A program made the translations under genes and the position numbers. The notes beneath the pieces are model-generated. The model was given only the letters and a program-made list of their open reading frames with translations, had not been told where the DNA came from and made no database searches. Below are positions 8,085 to 16,540 of a stretch of DNA of 58,402 nt, in pieces (position 1 is the first letter of the stretch; each line of letters begins with the position of its first letter). The stretch spans positions 1 to 58,402 of the forward strand of contig CADDYT010000019.1 in assembly GCA_902810755.1 (NCBI GenBank), written 5' to 3'. Source of the stretch: Chloroflexota bacterium. GTDB lineage: Bacteria > Chloroflexota > Ktedonobacteria > Ktedonobacterales > Ktedonobacteraceae.

Positions 8085-8130
8085 TATAGCAGGTAGTTGT
8101 ACCATCGTGTCACAAGGAGTAGAGTTCCGC

Positions 8131-8373
8131 ATGAGCGATACCCATAAACGCCAGATAGCCAGCAAGAAAAGAGGGAATGCATCTCCACTTCGGTCGCTCA
8201 CTCCCGTTCCTGTTCCCGTTCCCGGCGATGAGGGGTATCGTCGGCAGCCGTTCTTGCCGCAGCAGACTCCCTGGTGGCAATCGTGTGTGCAATGGTTCCG
8301 CTACTACAGCATCCAGATTCGCTGGGATGTCGAGCGCGCGCTGGCGCGCCTCTTCCACCGCCGCTGGCCGTAG
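8131..8373 (+). CDS. Small basic protein of unknown function (80 aa)
   Basis: 80 residues beginning MSDTHKRQIASKKRG. ATG 8131 has AAGGAG eleven bases upstream and a promoter at 8056-8084, which together support expression. The N-terminus is Lys/Arg-rich, followed by a PVPVPVPG stretch and an amphipathic, Trp/Arg-rich C-terminal helix (WWQSCVQWFRYYSIQIRWDV). No family recognised. The basic, aromatic C-terminus could bind membrane or nucleic acid, but this is not shown. It converges on the GT4 gene, 5 bp away. Confidence 0.6.
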   Translation: MSDTHKRQIASKKRGNASPLRSLTPVPVPVPGDEGYRRQPFLPQQTPWWQSCVQWFRYYSIQIRWDVERALARLFHRRWP

Positions 8374-8378
8374 ACGGC

Positions 8379-9671
8379 TCATTGCTCCGGGTGGCTTTTG
8401 CGCACCGAAAATACGTCGCCCATGCGTACAATGTGCGGGTGATGTTCTGTGCGCTGGTAGCCCGGATACTTGCGCACGGTGCGCAGGCGGCGACGGCGTT
8501 CCTTCGCCTCGATAAACTCCAGCGAGAGGCGGCGATAGAGGGCTTCCCACTGCGTGAGAACCTGCGTGCGGTCATGGGCGGCGACAATTTCCAGGCTTTT
8601 TGCCCCCATCTGCCTGCGCAGCGCCGCATCGTCGACCAGCCGATCCAGATACCTGGCCATCTCCTCGCTGTTGCCTGGCTGGAAGAGGAAGCCATTTTCT
8701 TCGTGATGCACCAGTTCCGGCAGCGCGAAGGCGTTGGCGGCTACCACCGGCAGGCCGCAGGCCATCGCCTCCATCGTCGCCAGGCTCTGTAAATCCGCTT
8801 CAGAGGGGATGGCGAAGATATCGGCCAGCCGGTAGAGGGGAACGAGATCGGCGTCGCGAATAAAGCCGGGGAAGGAGATACGATCTTCCAGGTGCAGGCG
8901 TTTCACCTGCGCTCGCAGCTCGGCCTCCATTGGCCCTGTGCTGGTAATCATGACATGCGCCTTGCTCTGCATCTTCGCCACCGCGTCGATCAGTACATCC
9001 ACACGCTTCTCCTCGAAGAGCCGGTTAACATGCAGGATGAGAGGGCGATCCGGCGGCAGGTGGAAACGCGCGCGCAGTTGCTCATCCTTCGGCCCCGGCG
9101 TATAGCGGCGCAGGTCGATGCCGTTGGAGATGGCGCTGGCCGGCGCTTTCAGCCCGTGTTCGTAGAGCAGGTTGAGGGCTGTCTGCGTGGGCGCCGTCAC
9201 GTACTCGCAGCGATTGCAGAAACTCACCAGGTACGAATAGGTAATCAGGTTGAACGGCTTGCTGATGACTGCATCGTTGCTCAGCGAACGACTGATATTG
9301 ATGGGCAGATAGTGGTTGGTGGCAATCACCGGCTTGCGCAGTCCCCCGGCCATGATCTGCGCGATATTGCCCAGCACGACGGGCGAGTGAATATGCACGA
9401 CATGCGGGTCGCTTTTCTTTATCAGGTTGCGCACCGGCAAGAGCGGCAGAAACGGGATGCGCAGCCCTTCGTAGGTGGGCCACTCGAAGGAAGAGAAGCG
9501 ATAGAGGCGCACGTGCTGCTCGTAGCGACGTATGTCCCGCGCTCCCTGGCTGGGCGCAACCACCCAGACCTGGTGTCCGCGAGCGGCCAGATCGGTTGCC
9601 AGATCATGCGTCACTCGCGGCACCCCACCCACCATCGGCGGATACTGATCCGTCACAATCATAATACGCAT
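8379..9671 (-). CDS. GT4-family glycosyltransferase
   Basis: 430 residues. The N-terminal Rossmann domain opens with MRIMIVTDQYPPMVGGVPRV, the nucleotide-sugar half starts near RPLILHVNRLFEEKRVDVLI, and the E-x7-E motif region reads PSEADLQSLATMEAMACGLPVVA. This pattern matches GT4 lipid/phosphoinositol-type transferases (alpha-monoglucosyldiacylglycerol synthase, PimB). It probably transfers a hexose from an NDP-sugar to a lipid or cell-surface acceptor on the cytoplasmic membrane face. ATG 9671 is preferred over a TTG thirteen codons upstream because the canonical fold begins there; the ribosome binding site is weak. The C-terminus carries an additional basic tail (KERRRRLRTVRK). Confidence 0.9.
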   Translation of the reverse strand: MRIMIVTDQYPPMVGGVPRVTHDLATDLAARGHQVWVVAPSQGARDIRRYEQHVRLYRFSSFEWPTYEGLRIPFLPLLPVRNLIKKSDPHVVHIHSPVVLGNIAQIMAGGLRKPVIATNHYLPINISRSLSNDAVISKPFNLITYSYLVSFCNRCEYVTAPTQTALNLLYEHGLKAPASAISNGIDLRRYTPGPKDEQLRARFHLPPDRPLILHVNRLFEEKRVDVLIDAVAKMQSKAHVMITSTGPMEAELRAQVKRLHLEDRISFPGFIRDADLVPLYRLADIFAIPSEADLQSLATMEAMACGLPVVAANAFALPELVHHEENGFLFQPGNSEEMARYLDRLVDDAALRRQMGAKSLEIVAAHDRTQVLTQWEALYRRLSLEFIEAKERRRRLRTVRKYPGYQRTEHHPHIVRMGDVFSVRKSHPEQ

Positions 9672-9745
9672 AGATTGTCTATCGCTCTCTATCTTCTGCT
9701 CATAGCGCAATTATTCGATCTAAAGTGCGATCATTGGAGCCGCGA

Positions 9746-9794
9746 CCTGTAGGCGCCGATACATCGGCGGTGCGCGTGTATCGGCGCCTACAGG
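9746..9794. terminator. Perfect 18-bp hairpin between rplY and the GT4 gene
   Basis: CCTGTAGGCGCCGATACA (9746-9763) pairs perfectly with 9777-9794 around a 13-base loop. There is no T-run, so it is either a factor-assisted terminator or processing hairpin after rplY, or a dispersed palindromic repeat; the outer TGTAGG/CCTACA ends recur in the hairpin at 53276-53311. Confidence 0.6.
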
Positions 9795-9811
9795 GTATTT
9801 CCTGCTGTTCG

Positions 9812-10459
9812 TTATTCAGCAGCCTCAGCAGGCGTCTCGGCGGCTGTTGCAGCGGCTTCGGCAGCCTCGGCTTCGGCGGCCTCCTCGGCCACTTCGGCGC
9901 GGGTTGCGGCCGCTTTCACGACGGGTTCGCTGGCTTCGGCGACCAGGGTGACGTTCGGGGGCAGCGGAATGGCCCCGGCGGTAATCAGGTCGTCGATCTG
10001 CTCAAGCGGGGAGACATCGACCTCGATGTATTCGGGGATGTTGCCGGCCTCGGTCTCGACTTCCAGCGCATCCATCAGGTGCAGCAGGACGCCGCCCTCG
10101 TTCTTGACCGCCGGTGACTCACCGACGAAGCGGAGCGGCACTTTGACCGTCACGCGGTCGCTCAGGCTGACACGCTGGAAATCGATGTGCAGGGGCCTGC
10201 CGGTGCGCGGCTCGTGCTGCACATGGCGAATGAGGGCCGTCTGCGCGAAGCCTGTTTCGGGCGTGCGCAGCGTAATGACACTGGTGGCGTGATGCCCCTT
10301 GACCAGCAACTCGAACGCATGGGCGTTGAGCTGTATGGCTAGCGGTGCTTCCTTATGTCCAAAGATATTGGCCGGCAGGATACCGGCTTTACGCAAGCGT
10401 TTATTTGCCTTCCCCAGTATCGAACGGGGTTGCACTTCTAATTCTACCTGTTGTGGCAT
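9812..10459 (-). CDS. rplY: 50S ribosomal protein L25/general stress protein Ctc
   Basis: 215 residues, the length of the long (TL5/Ctc) form. The N-terminal L25 beta-barrel (residues 1-95) starts QQVELEVQPRSILGKANKRLRK with the family's GILPANIFGH segment; the C-terminal TL5 domain holds HLMDALEVE and the SPLEQIDDLITAGAIPLPP stretch. An Ala/Glu-rich acidic tail follows. It binds 5S rRNA in the large ribosomal subunit. A hairpin at 9746-9794 lies just downstream. Confidence 0.97.
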   Translation of the reverse strand: MPQQVELEVQPRSILGKANKRLRKAGILPANIFGHKEAPLAIQLNAHAFELLVKGHHATSVITLRTPETGFAQTALIRHVQHEPRTGRPLHIDFQRVSLSDRVTVKVPLRFVGESPAVKNEGGVLLHLMDALEVETEAGNIPEYIEVDVSPLEQIDDLITAGAIPLPPNVTLVAEASEPVVKAAATRAEVAEEAAEAEAAEAAATAAETPAEAAE

Positions 10460-10505
10460 GATGTATTCCTTTCAATTCAATGAGATAACACAGAACCCTT
10501 CTATG

Positions 10506-12266
10506 TTAATGTACGTTTCGTTGTTCCTGAAAGTAGCGGAGCAGCCTGTCCAGGGAAAATGCGTTGAGGACATCGTCGGCGGTCAGCCAGCCTTTGCGGG
10601 CGATGTAGACGCCGTAGCGCATGACATCCAGCCCGGCGATATTGTGCGCGTCGGGGTCGATGGGAATTTTCATCCCCTTATCGCGGGCGCGCCGCAGGTA
10701 ACGCCAGTCCAGGTCCAGTCTGGATGGATGAGCGTTGATCTCAATGCTGACCATGTGCTTTGCTGCCGCATCGATCACTGCATCGATATCGAGCGGATAG
10801 CCCGGCCTGCCCAGCAGGATGCGCCCGGTCGCGTGGCCGATGATGTTGACGTAGGGGTTGGCGATGGCGTGCAGCATGCGCTGTGTCTGCTCCTCCTCCG
10901 ACAGGTTAAAGTTGCTGTGGATGGAGGCGACGACGAAATCCAGGCTTGCCAGCACATCATCGGGATAGTCCAGCGACCCATCGCGCAGGATATCACACTC
11001 CGTCCCCTTGAGAATGTGTATCTTGCCCGCGAACTCCTCGTTGAGCCGGTCGATCTCCTCCCCCTGCCGCTTCAGGTCGTCCGCCGACAGGCCCCCGGCG
11101 TAGGTCGCGACTTTACTGTGATCGGTGATGCCCAGATAAGTATAGCCGCGCTCGATGCAGGCTTCGGCCATTTCGCGAATAGTGTTCTGGCCGTCGCTCC
11201 AGACAGTATGGACGTGCAGGACGCCGAGGATATCGCCGGGCGTGACCAGTTGAGGCAACTGATGCTTTTCCGCCGCCTCGATCTCGCCCATGTCCTCGCG
11301 CAGTTCCGGCTCGATGTAGTCCAGCCCCAGCGCGCGGTACATATCGGCCTCGTCGCGGGCCGGAACCAGTTCCAGGTTCGGCTCCTTGCCCCGGAAGAGG
11401 CCATAGTCGTTGATGGTCATGTTCTGCGCCAGCGCGCGGCGGCGCAGGGCGATATGATGTTCTTTCGAGCCGCTGAAATGGTGTAGCGTGTAGGGGAAGC
11501 GGCTGTCGTTGACGACGCGCAGGTCCATGGCGATGCCGTTGTTCAGCACCACGCTCGATTTCGTCGGGCCTTTGCCCGTCACTGTGACGACGGAGGGCTG
11601 GCTGGTGAAGAAATCCATGATCTGCTGCCGCTCCTGCTCGCTGGCATCGTCGCGCACGCTGGCGACCATATCGATATCCTTCACCGTCTCGCGGCGGCGG
11701 CGCAGGCTGCCTCCGATTTCCAGCCGCACGATCTGCGGCAGGGTCGCCAGCGCCGAGCGCATGCGCTCGGCTTCGGCCTCCACCACCGGATAGAGATAGC
11801 GGTCAGAGTGCTGGGCGAGGAAGGCGATGCCCTGCAGGATTTTCTCCTGCGTCTTCTTGCCGAAGCCGGGCAGCGGGGCGATCCTGTTTTCCCGCGCCGC
11901 CTGCTCCAGCTCCGCCATGCTATTGACGTGCAACTGGTTGTAGATGGCGTTGATCTTCTTCGGCCCGATGCCGGGCAGGCGCATCATCTCCAGCTTGATC
12001 GGCGGCGTTGAGGCCACCAGTTCGTCATAGAGCGCGATGTGGCCGGTCTCAAGCGCCTCTTCAATACGCTTGAGGATAGTAGGTCCGATGCCGGGCATGC
12101 CCTTGAGCCTGCCCTCGCGCGCCAGCTCCTCGATATCGCCCTCAAGCGCGTTGAGGGTGCGCGCGGCGTTCTGGTAGGCGCGCACCTCGAAAGGATTGCT
12201 CCCTTCCTTCAGTTCTAGCAGCGCGCCAATCTCATCCAGCAGGTTCGCAACCTGATTCTTATCCAT
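10506..12266 (-). CDS. polX: DNA polymerase/3'-5' exonuclease PolX
   Basis: 586 residues, as usual for bacterial PolX. Residues 1-100 hold the 8-kDa-like and helix-hairpin-helix region (LKGMPGIGPTILKRIEE; RLPGIGPKKINAIY). The polymerase palm shows the nucleotidyltransferase motif GGSLRRRRETVKDIDMV with its catalytic Asp pair. From about residue 335 there is a PHP phosphoesterase domain, HVHTVWSDGQNTI, with later metal ligands such as TDHSK and INAHPSR. PolX fills short gaps in base excision repair and proofreads through the PHP domain. It lies between rplY and a small unknown gene on the same strand, with short gaps suggesting one transcript. Confidence 0.97.
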   Translation of the reverse strand: MDKNQVANLLDEIGALLELKEGSNPFEVRAYQNAARTLNALEGDIEELAREGRLKGMPGIGPTILKRIEEALETGHIALYDELVASTPPIKLEMMRLPGIGPKKINAIYNQLHVNSMAELEQAARENRIAPLPGFGKKTQEKILQGIAFLAQHSDRYLYPVVEAEAERMRSALATLPQIVRLEIGGSLRRRRETVKDIDMVASVRDDASEQERQQIMDFFTSQPSVVTVTGKGPTKSSVVLNNGIAMDLRVVNDSRFPYTLHHFSGSKEHHIALRRRALAQNMTINDYGLFRGKEPNLELVPARDEADMYRALGLDYIEPELREDMGEIEAAEKHQLPQLVTPGDILGVLHVHTVWSDGQNTIREMAEACIERGYTYLGITDHSKVATYAGGLSADDLKRQGEEIDRLNEEFAGKIHILKGTECDILRDGSLDYPDDVLASLDFVVASIHSNFNLSEEEQTQRMLHAIANPYVNIIGHATGRILLGRPGYPLDIDAVIDAAAKHMVSIEINAHPSRLDLDWRYLRRARDKGMKIPIDPDAHNIAGLDVMRYGVYIARKGWLTADDVLNAFSLDRLLRYFQEQRNVH

Positions 12267-12290
12267 ACACTCTATCCTTTAATCTGTTCT

Positions 12291-12761
12291 TCAACCGGGC
12301 AGGCGCAGATCGAAAAATTCGGGTGGCTGCGGGCTGACCTCGAAGGGGTTGCGCCCCTTCAGGTCGCGGCTGAGATAGCGTTTGCAATCGAAGTGAACCA
12401 GCAGCCAGCAAAACAGTTCTTTCGAGACGAAGACGGCATCCCAGGGCTTCTCGCCGCTATTGTCGAGCCGCTGGTTGCAGACGAAGCAGCGCCCCATGCC
12501 CGCCTCGACGGCGCGGTCGAACCACTGCGCCACGAAGGCGTGCATATCCTCCAGGGTCATCATATCCAGAGACGATTCAGGGTAGCCAAAGAGGACGGGG
12601 TCGGGACATTCGCGGAAGTCATCGCTTGCGCGGCTGAGCGCGATGACCGGCCCCCTGACCAGCACTTTGACTTCATCATGCTCCGGGTCCTCTGCTGCCG
12701 AGATGACATTTTGCAGCAGCAGCCCCTCACGCGCAAACCATGCCAGTAACTCATTTCTCAT
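12291..12761 (-). CDS. Conserved-looking protein of unknown function (156 aa)
   Basis: 156 residues starting MRNELLAWFAREGLLLQ. I take ATG 12761; a TTG four codons earlier is possible, and neither has a strong ribosome binding site. Visible features are a single CFVCNQR pair (CxxC), a second Cys in FDCKRYLSRD, a region rich in acidic residues and a helical N-terminus. Two Cys pairs would be needed for a zinc ribbon, so metal binding is uncertain. It lies 24 bp upstream of polX and 69 bp downstream of mazG on the same strand, so it may be cotranscribed with these housekeeping genes. I do not recognise the family. Confidence 0.75.
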   Translation of the reverse strand: MRNELLAWFAREGLLLQNVISAAEDPEHDEVKVLVRGPVIALSRASDDFRECPDPVLFGYPESSLDMMTLEDMHAFVAQWFDRAVEAGMGRCFVCNQRLDNSGEKPWDAVFVSKELFCWLLVHFDCKRYLSRDLKGRNPFEVSPQPPEFFDLRLPG

Positions 12762-12830
12762 AACGCCATTCAATGTATCATCTTATCTCGTTTGATGCAA
12801 GCCATCCCGTCCATCTCTGCCGTTACGGGT

Positions 12831-14348
12831 TTATTTAGCATTGTTTGCTGTCAGGCTTTTGGCCTGCTCCCACAGGGCGCGTATCTCCGGGCGGCTGTAG
12901 TCTGGCAGCGTTTTCCCCTGCTCGCGGGCAAGCTGTTCCATGGCCTGGAAACGCAGGCGAAATTTGCGCGTGGCAGAGCGCAGGGCAGCTTCGGCATCGA
13001 TGTCGAGTTTTCCCGCGATACGCGCGACCATCCAGAGGACATCGCCCATCTCGTCAAAGCGGTGCGCGGGTGTCGCGGCCTCTTTGAGTTCATCAAGCTC
13101 CTCTTCCAGCTTCTTGAAGGCGTCGTCCAGCGTGGGGAATTCAAAACCGGCGCGCACGGCCCGTTTCTGGTAGTCTTGCGCGACGATCAGGGCGGGCGCG
13201 GCCCGTTTTGCGCCTGCCAGCGCGCTCTCGGCCTGCACATCCTCCCCGGCGGCCATGCGTTCCTGCCGCTTGATAGCCTCCCAGTTCTGATTCACCTGCT
13301 GCGCGCTGCTCACCTCGACGGAGCCGAAGACGTGCGGGTGGCGGCGAATCAGCTTGGCGTTAATGTGTTCAAGTACGTCGCCGATGGCGAACTGCCCCTC
13401 CTGGCGCGCAAGCTCGGCGTGCAGGTAGACCTGGAGCAGCAGGTCGCCCAGTTCGTCGGCCAGTTTCTCCATATTGCCCTCTTCTATGGCCTCCACCACC
13501 TCGTAGGTCTCCTCAATGACGTAGCGGATCAGCGTTTCGTGCGTCTGCTGGCGGTCCCAGGGGCAGCCATCCGGCTCGCGGCGCAGGCGCATGGTGATGT
13601 AGCGTAGCGTCTCCGGCAGGCGCAGGGCCGTTAACTCATCGACCGGCGGCACGTAGAGGACGCTGAACTGGTCGGGGTAGGTGCGGCGGTCAAGTTCGTA
13701 GAGCGGCAGTTCAACCACCTCTTCCTGCGCGCCGGTGATGCGTACCAGCTTCACCGGCCGCTCGTCCGGGTAGAATTCGCTCAGCGCCAGCTTGACCGCG
13801 CTGGCAAGTCGGCGATTATAGAGCTGGGCCACCAGCAGCGGCGTGGTCGGGATCAACCTGGCCGCCAGTTCCTCGCTGCTCCACGCCGCCAGCGCGGTGG
13901 CATCGAGCAACTGCATGCCCGCCGCCAGCGGGTCAATTTCCAGCGCGGCGCAGGCCGGTTCCAGAAATGAGAGGCCGTTCACGATGCGCGTCTTCAGCCC
14001 GCGCTCGCGCGCCAGTCGCAGCAAGGCGAGAACCGAAGCCTCGCCAACCAGCGGATCGCCCGGTACGGCATAGATCACCGGCCCCCGCTCCGTCAGCCTG
14101 CACACTGCTTCCGCCAGTTCGGTGTACAGTGTCTCCCACCGGTCAGCTTCTTCATAAAAGCGGTCAAATGACTCTAAACGCAGATCAGGCATATGCTCTT
14201 TGAGGGCCTCTGCTGCCGGGTGGACAAGCGTGCGCAGGTAGACGGGCTGCTGCTCCTGAGCCGCCTGCGCCAGCACGTCCCGCGCCTCCAGCGTGAGCGC
14301 CTCCCAGCGTCCGGGGCCAAGCCCAACAATGGTAATGGGTATAGCCAT
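12831..14348 (-). CDS. mazG: YabN-type tetrapyrrole methylase-MazG NTP pyrophosphohydrolase fusion
   Basis: 505 residues. Residues 1-210 are a SAM-dependent tetrapyrrole (corrin/porphyrin) methylase-like domain (ITIVGLGPGRWEALTLEA; VIYAVPGDPLVGEASV). From about residue 250 there is a MazG domain: GCPWDRQQTHETLIRYVIEE, then ExxE and ELGDLLLQV metal-binding motifs, and a second MazG half (EELDELKEA, RFDEMGDVLWMVARIAGK). Enzymes of this build (B. subtilis YabN) hydrolyse non-canonical NTPs to NMP and pyrophosphate. ATG 14348 gives the normal N-terminus; GGAGAGG lies upstream. A strong promoter (14391-14419) precedes it. Confidence 0.94.
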   Translation of the reverse strand: MAIPITIVGLGPGRWEALTLEARDVLAQAAQEQQPVYLRTLVHPAAEALKEHMPDLRLESFDRFYEEADRWETLYTELAEAVCRLTERGPVIYAVPGDPLVGEASVLALLRLARERGLKTRIVNGLSFLEPACAALEIDPLAAGMQLLDATALAAWSSEELAARLIPTTPLLVAQLYNRRLASAVKLALSEFYPDERPVKLVRITGAQEEVVELPLYELDRRTYPDQFSVLYVPPVDELTALRLPETLRYITMRLRREPDGCPWDRQQTHETLIRYVIEETYEVVEAIEEGNMEKLADELGDLLLQVYLHAELARQEGQFAIGDVLEHINAKLIRRHPHVFGSVEVSSAQQVNQNWEAIKRQERMAAGEDVQAESALAGAKRAAPALIVAQDYQKRAVRAGFEFPTLDDAFKKLEEELDELKEAATPAHRFDEMGDVLWMVARIAGKLDIDAEAALRSATRKFRLRFQAMEQLAREQGKTLPDYSRPEIRALWEQAKSLTANNAK

Positions 14349-14390
14349 CAATGTAAGAATATCCTCTCCATTCAAAACGCTTTTTCTGTC

Positions 14391-14419
14391 AGTGTAACGG
14401 GTATGCGAACACGTGTCAA
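14391..14419 (-). promoter_or_regulatory. Promoter of mazG
   Basis: Minus strand TTGACA (14419-14414), 17-bp spacer, TACACT (14396-14391), 43 bp before the mazG start. Confidence 0.8.
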
Positions 14420-14427
14420 ATCCGGGC

Positions 14428-14457
14428 TTGCCGTTACCTTCGGTTATTGACTACAAT
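14428..14457 (+). promoter_or_regulatory. Promoter of the gene at 14526
   Basis: TTGCCG (14428-14433), an 18-bp spacer and TACAAT (14452-14457), 69 bp before the start at 14526. It is back-to-back with the mazG promoter. Confidence 0.55.
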
Positions 14458-14525
14458 AGTAGCAGCATGATATGTTTGTTTGTGAGAAATCATTTCCTGA
14501 TCCAGGGTACTATAAGGAGGTTTGT

Positions 14526-15047
14526 ATGGCAGCGACGATGGGGCAAAAGCCCGTGTGTCCGGTCGACAAAAATGCAAAGGTAATCAGGCTTTCGGCGGCG
14601 TATCAATCGGGCATGGTTCCCTATGGGCCACCGGCAATGCCGGGAAAAAAGATCACCATGATCCAGTTTATCTCAATCGGGGTGGTGGTTGTCGGTATCT
14701 GTGTCTTTTTAATTCTCGTTTTCGTTGGCTCAGAAAGCTTCGGGCCGGGCTTTGAACCCTGGGAGCTGGTACTGGTCGTTCTCTCCCTGCTCGGCATTAT
14801 CGCGACGCTCGTTCTCTCCTTCTTCGCCTTTACTCGTGTCATGCGCGGTGACCTGGAGGCACAGAAGCACTACGGGGCCTGGGATAGCGCAACGGCCATC
14901 TATAACCGCCTCTATTACTGCCCGCAGGATAACGTGATCTTTGATCCGCAGACCAACAAGGTTGTCTCGCCGCAGCAGTTGAATACACTCATTGATACGG
15001 TGCAGCAGGAGCAGGAGCAGACGCAATCGGCCCCTGCCCACAGGTAA
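14526..15047 (+). CDS. Two-helix membrane protein of unknown function
   Basis: 173 residues. ATG 14526 is preceded by AGGAGG with a five-base gap, which decides against the upstream ATG at 14472. The N-terminus has PVCPVDKNAKVIRL, a lone CP motif, then two transmembrane helices: ISIGVVVVGICVFLILVFVG (about 50-70) and ELVLVVLSLLGIIATLVLSFFAF (about 80-102). The C-terminal cytoplasmic part contains YYCPQDNVIFDPQTNKVV, a second Cys motif, and a Gln/Glu-rich tail. The two Cys-Pro motifs on either side of the membrane pair could suggest a metal site, but this is weak. No family recognised. Confidence 0.8.
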   Translation: MAATMGQKPVCPVDKNAKVIRLSAAYQSGMVPYGPPAMPGKKITMIQFISIGVVVVGICVFLILVFVGSESFGPGFEPWELVLVVLSLLGIIATLVLSFFAFTRVMRGDLEAQKHYGAWDSATAIYNRLYYCPQDNVIFDPQTNKVVSPQQLNTLIDTVQQEQEQTQSAPAHR

Positions 15048-15053
15048 AAACCG

Positions 15054-16385
15054 TCATTGCCTGTTTGCGCTGCGGCGGGCCAGTTCGCGTTCCCAGCCGT
15101 GCGCGAAGGTGCGGTCTTCGCGTGTCTCGCCGCTGGCCATTGTATCGCCGGGGAAGTCTTGCGGGCGCAGGTCGGTGCCGATCTTGCAGTTGCGGCCAAC
15201 CTTGAGATTATCGGGCAGGCGCGTGCGCTTGCCGATGAGCGTGATGCCCGTGTTGAGCAGGTGGGGCTCCTGCCGGTTGGGCGTCATGTCGTCGCCATAG
15301 CCGATGTAGCAGTTCTTGCCGACAACGACCTCTTTATCCAGTATCGCTCGATCAACCACGCTGCCTGCGCCGATAACGGTATCGAAGAGGATAATGGAAT
15401 CGCGTACCACCGCGCCCTCTTCGACAACGACACCGGGCGAGAGGACGCTGTGTTCGACCCGCCCTTTAATGATGTTGCCGTGCGAGATCAGGCTCTGGAC
15501 GATCTGCGCGCCCTCGCGAATGGAGGCCGGAGGACGCTCTTCGCTGCGCGTGTGAATGACCCAGGACGGGTCGTAGAGGTCGAAGGCAGGATGGTCGCCG
15601 AGCAGGTTCATGTGCGCTTCCCAGTAGGACTGGATGGTGCCGACATCCTGCCAGTAGCCGGTAAAAGGATAGGCGTAGATACCCTCGCCGCGCGCCACCA
15701 TGCCGGGGATGATATTGCGTCCAAAATCGTGCTGGCTTGGCGTACCGGCTTCGGCGGCGCGCGCGTCTTCCAGCAGTACATCGATGAGCGTCTCGCGGTT
15801 AAAGACGTAGATGCCCATTGAGCCGAGGGTGCCGCGCGGCTGTTTCGGCTTCTCCTCAAAGGAGATGACGCGCCCCTCAGCGTCGGTCTCCAGAATGCCA
15901 AAGCGGTGGCCCTCTTCCAGAGGCACGACGACCGCGCCCAGCGTGGCGGCTGCGTTACGCTGCTGATGGAAGGCGAGCATCGGCCCGTAGTCCATGCGAT
16001 AGATATGATCGCCGGCCAGAATGAGGACGTAATCGCAGGGCGATTCCAGAATGAAGCTCAGGTTCTGGTAGACGGCGTCGGCGGTTCCCTGATACCAGTC
16101 CGCGTCGCCGCGCCCGACATAGGGTTGGAGCAGGTGAATGCCCCCTTGCTGCCGGTCGAGGTCCCAGGGGCGTCCAATACCGATATGGTCGTTCAGCGAG
16201 TGAGGCCGGTACTGTGTCAGCACGACGACATCAAAGATGCCGGAATTGACGCAGTTGCTGAGGGCAAAATCGATGATGCGATACTTGCCCGCGAAGGGGA
16301 CGGCGGGCTTGGCGCGTTTCTGGGAGAGAAGGCTCAATCGCTCGCCCTGCCCACCTGCTAAAATAACCGCCAGCACTTTACTCAT
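15054..16385 (-). CDS. glgC: Glucose-1-phosphate adenylyltransferase
   Basis: 443 residues. The N-terminus [40 protein letters not shown] is split here across motifs; LAGGQGERL is the nucleotide-binding loop and [11 protein letters not shown] the activator/substrate site. [10 protein letters not shown] and GFGKNI-like regulatory segments follow, and from about residue 300 a left-handed beta-helix ([20 protein letters not shown]). It makes ADP-glucose from ATP and glucose-1-phosphate for glycogen synthesis, feeding GlgA encoded at 38269. ATG 16385 has AAAGGA seven bases before it. An ATTATA/TATAAT -10 is visible at 16447-16452 on the minus strand. Confidence 0.96.
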   Translation of the reverse strand: MSKVLAVILAGGQGERLSLLSQKRAKPAVPFAGKYRIIDFALSNCVNSGIFDVVVLTQYRPHSLNDHIGIGRPWDLDRQQGGIHLLQPYVGRGDADWYQGTADAVYQNLSFILESPCDYVLILAGDHIYRMDYGPMLAFHQQRNAAATLGAVVVPLEEGHRFGILETDAEGRVISFEEKPKQPRGTLGSMGIYVFNRETLIDVLLEDARAAEAGTPSQHDFGRNIIPGMVARGEGIYAYPFTGYWQDVGTIQSYWEAHMNLLGDHPAFDLYDPSWVIHTRSEERPPASIREGAQIVQSLISHGNIIKGRVEHSVLSPGVVVEEGAVVRDSIILFDTVIGAGSVVDRAILDKEVVVGKNCYIGYGDDMTPNRQEPHLLNTGITLIGKRTRLPDNLKVGRNCKIGTDLRPQDFPGDTMASGETREDRTFAHGWERELARRSANRQ

Positions 16386-16471
16386 CGGGCAATCCTTTCT
16401 TGCTGCATGGATATGGTCTCCCTTTACCCCACAACGGGGATGATTCATTATATCTTATGGTTGGACAAAGG

Positions 16472-16516
16472 AAAAAAGGCAAGGGCGGAAAACAAGCCAG
16501 ATTTTCCGCCCTTGCC
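16472..16516 (-). terminator. Intrinsic terminator of the fructose PTS operon
   Basis: A perfect 15-bp stem (16478-16492 with 16502-16516) around a 9-base loop is followed, on the minus strand, by six T residues (16477-16472). It lies 25 bp past the fruA stop codon. Confidence 0.93.
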
Positions 16517-16540
16517 CTGCTTAATGGCAATTGTATTGCG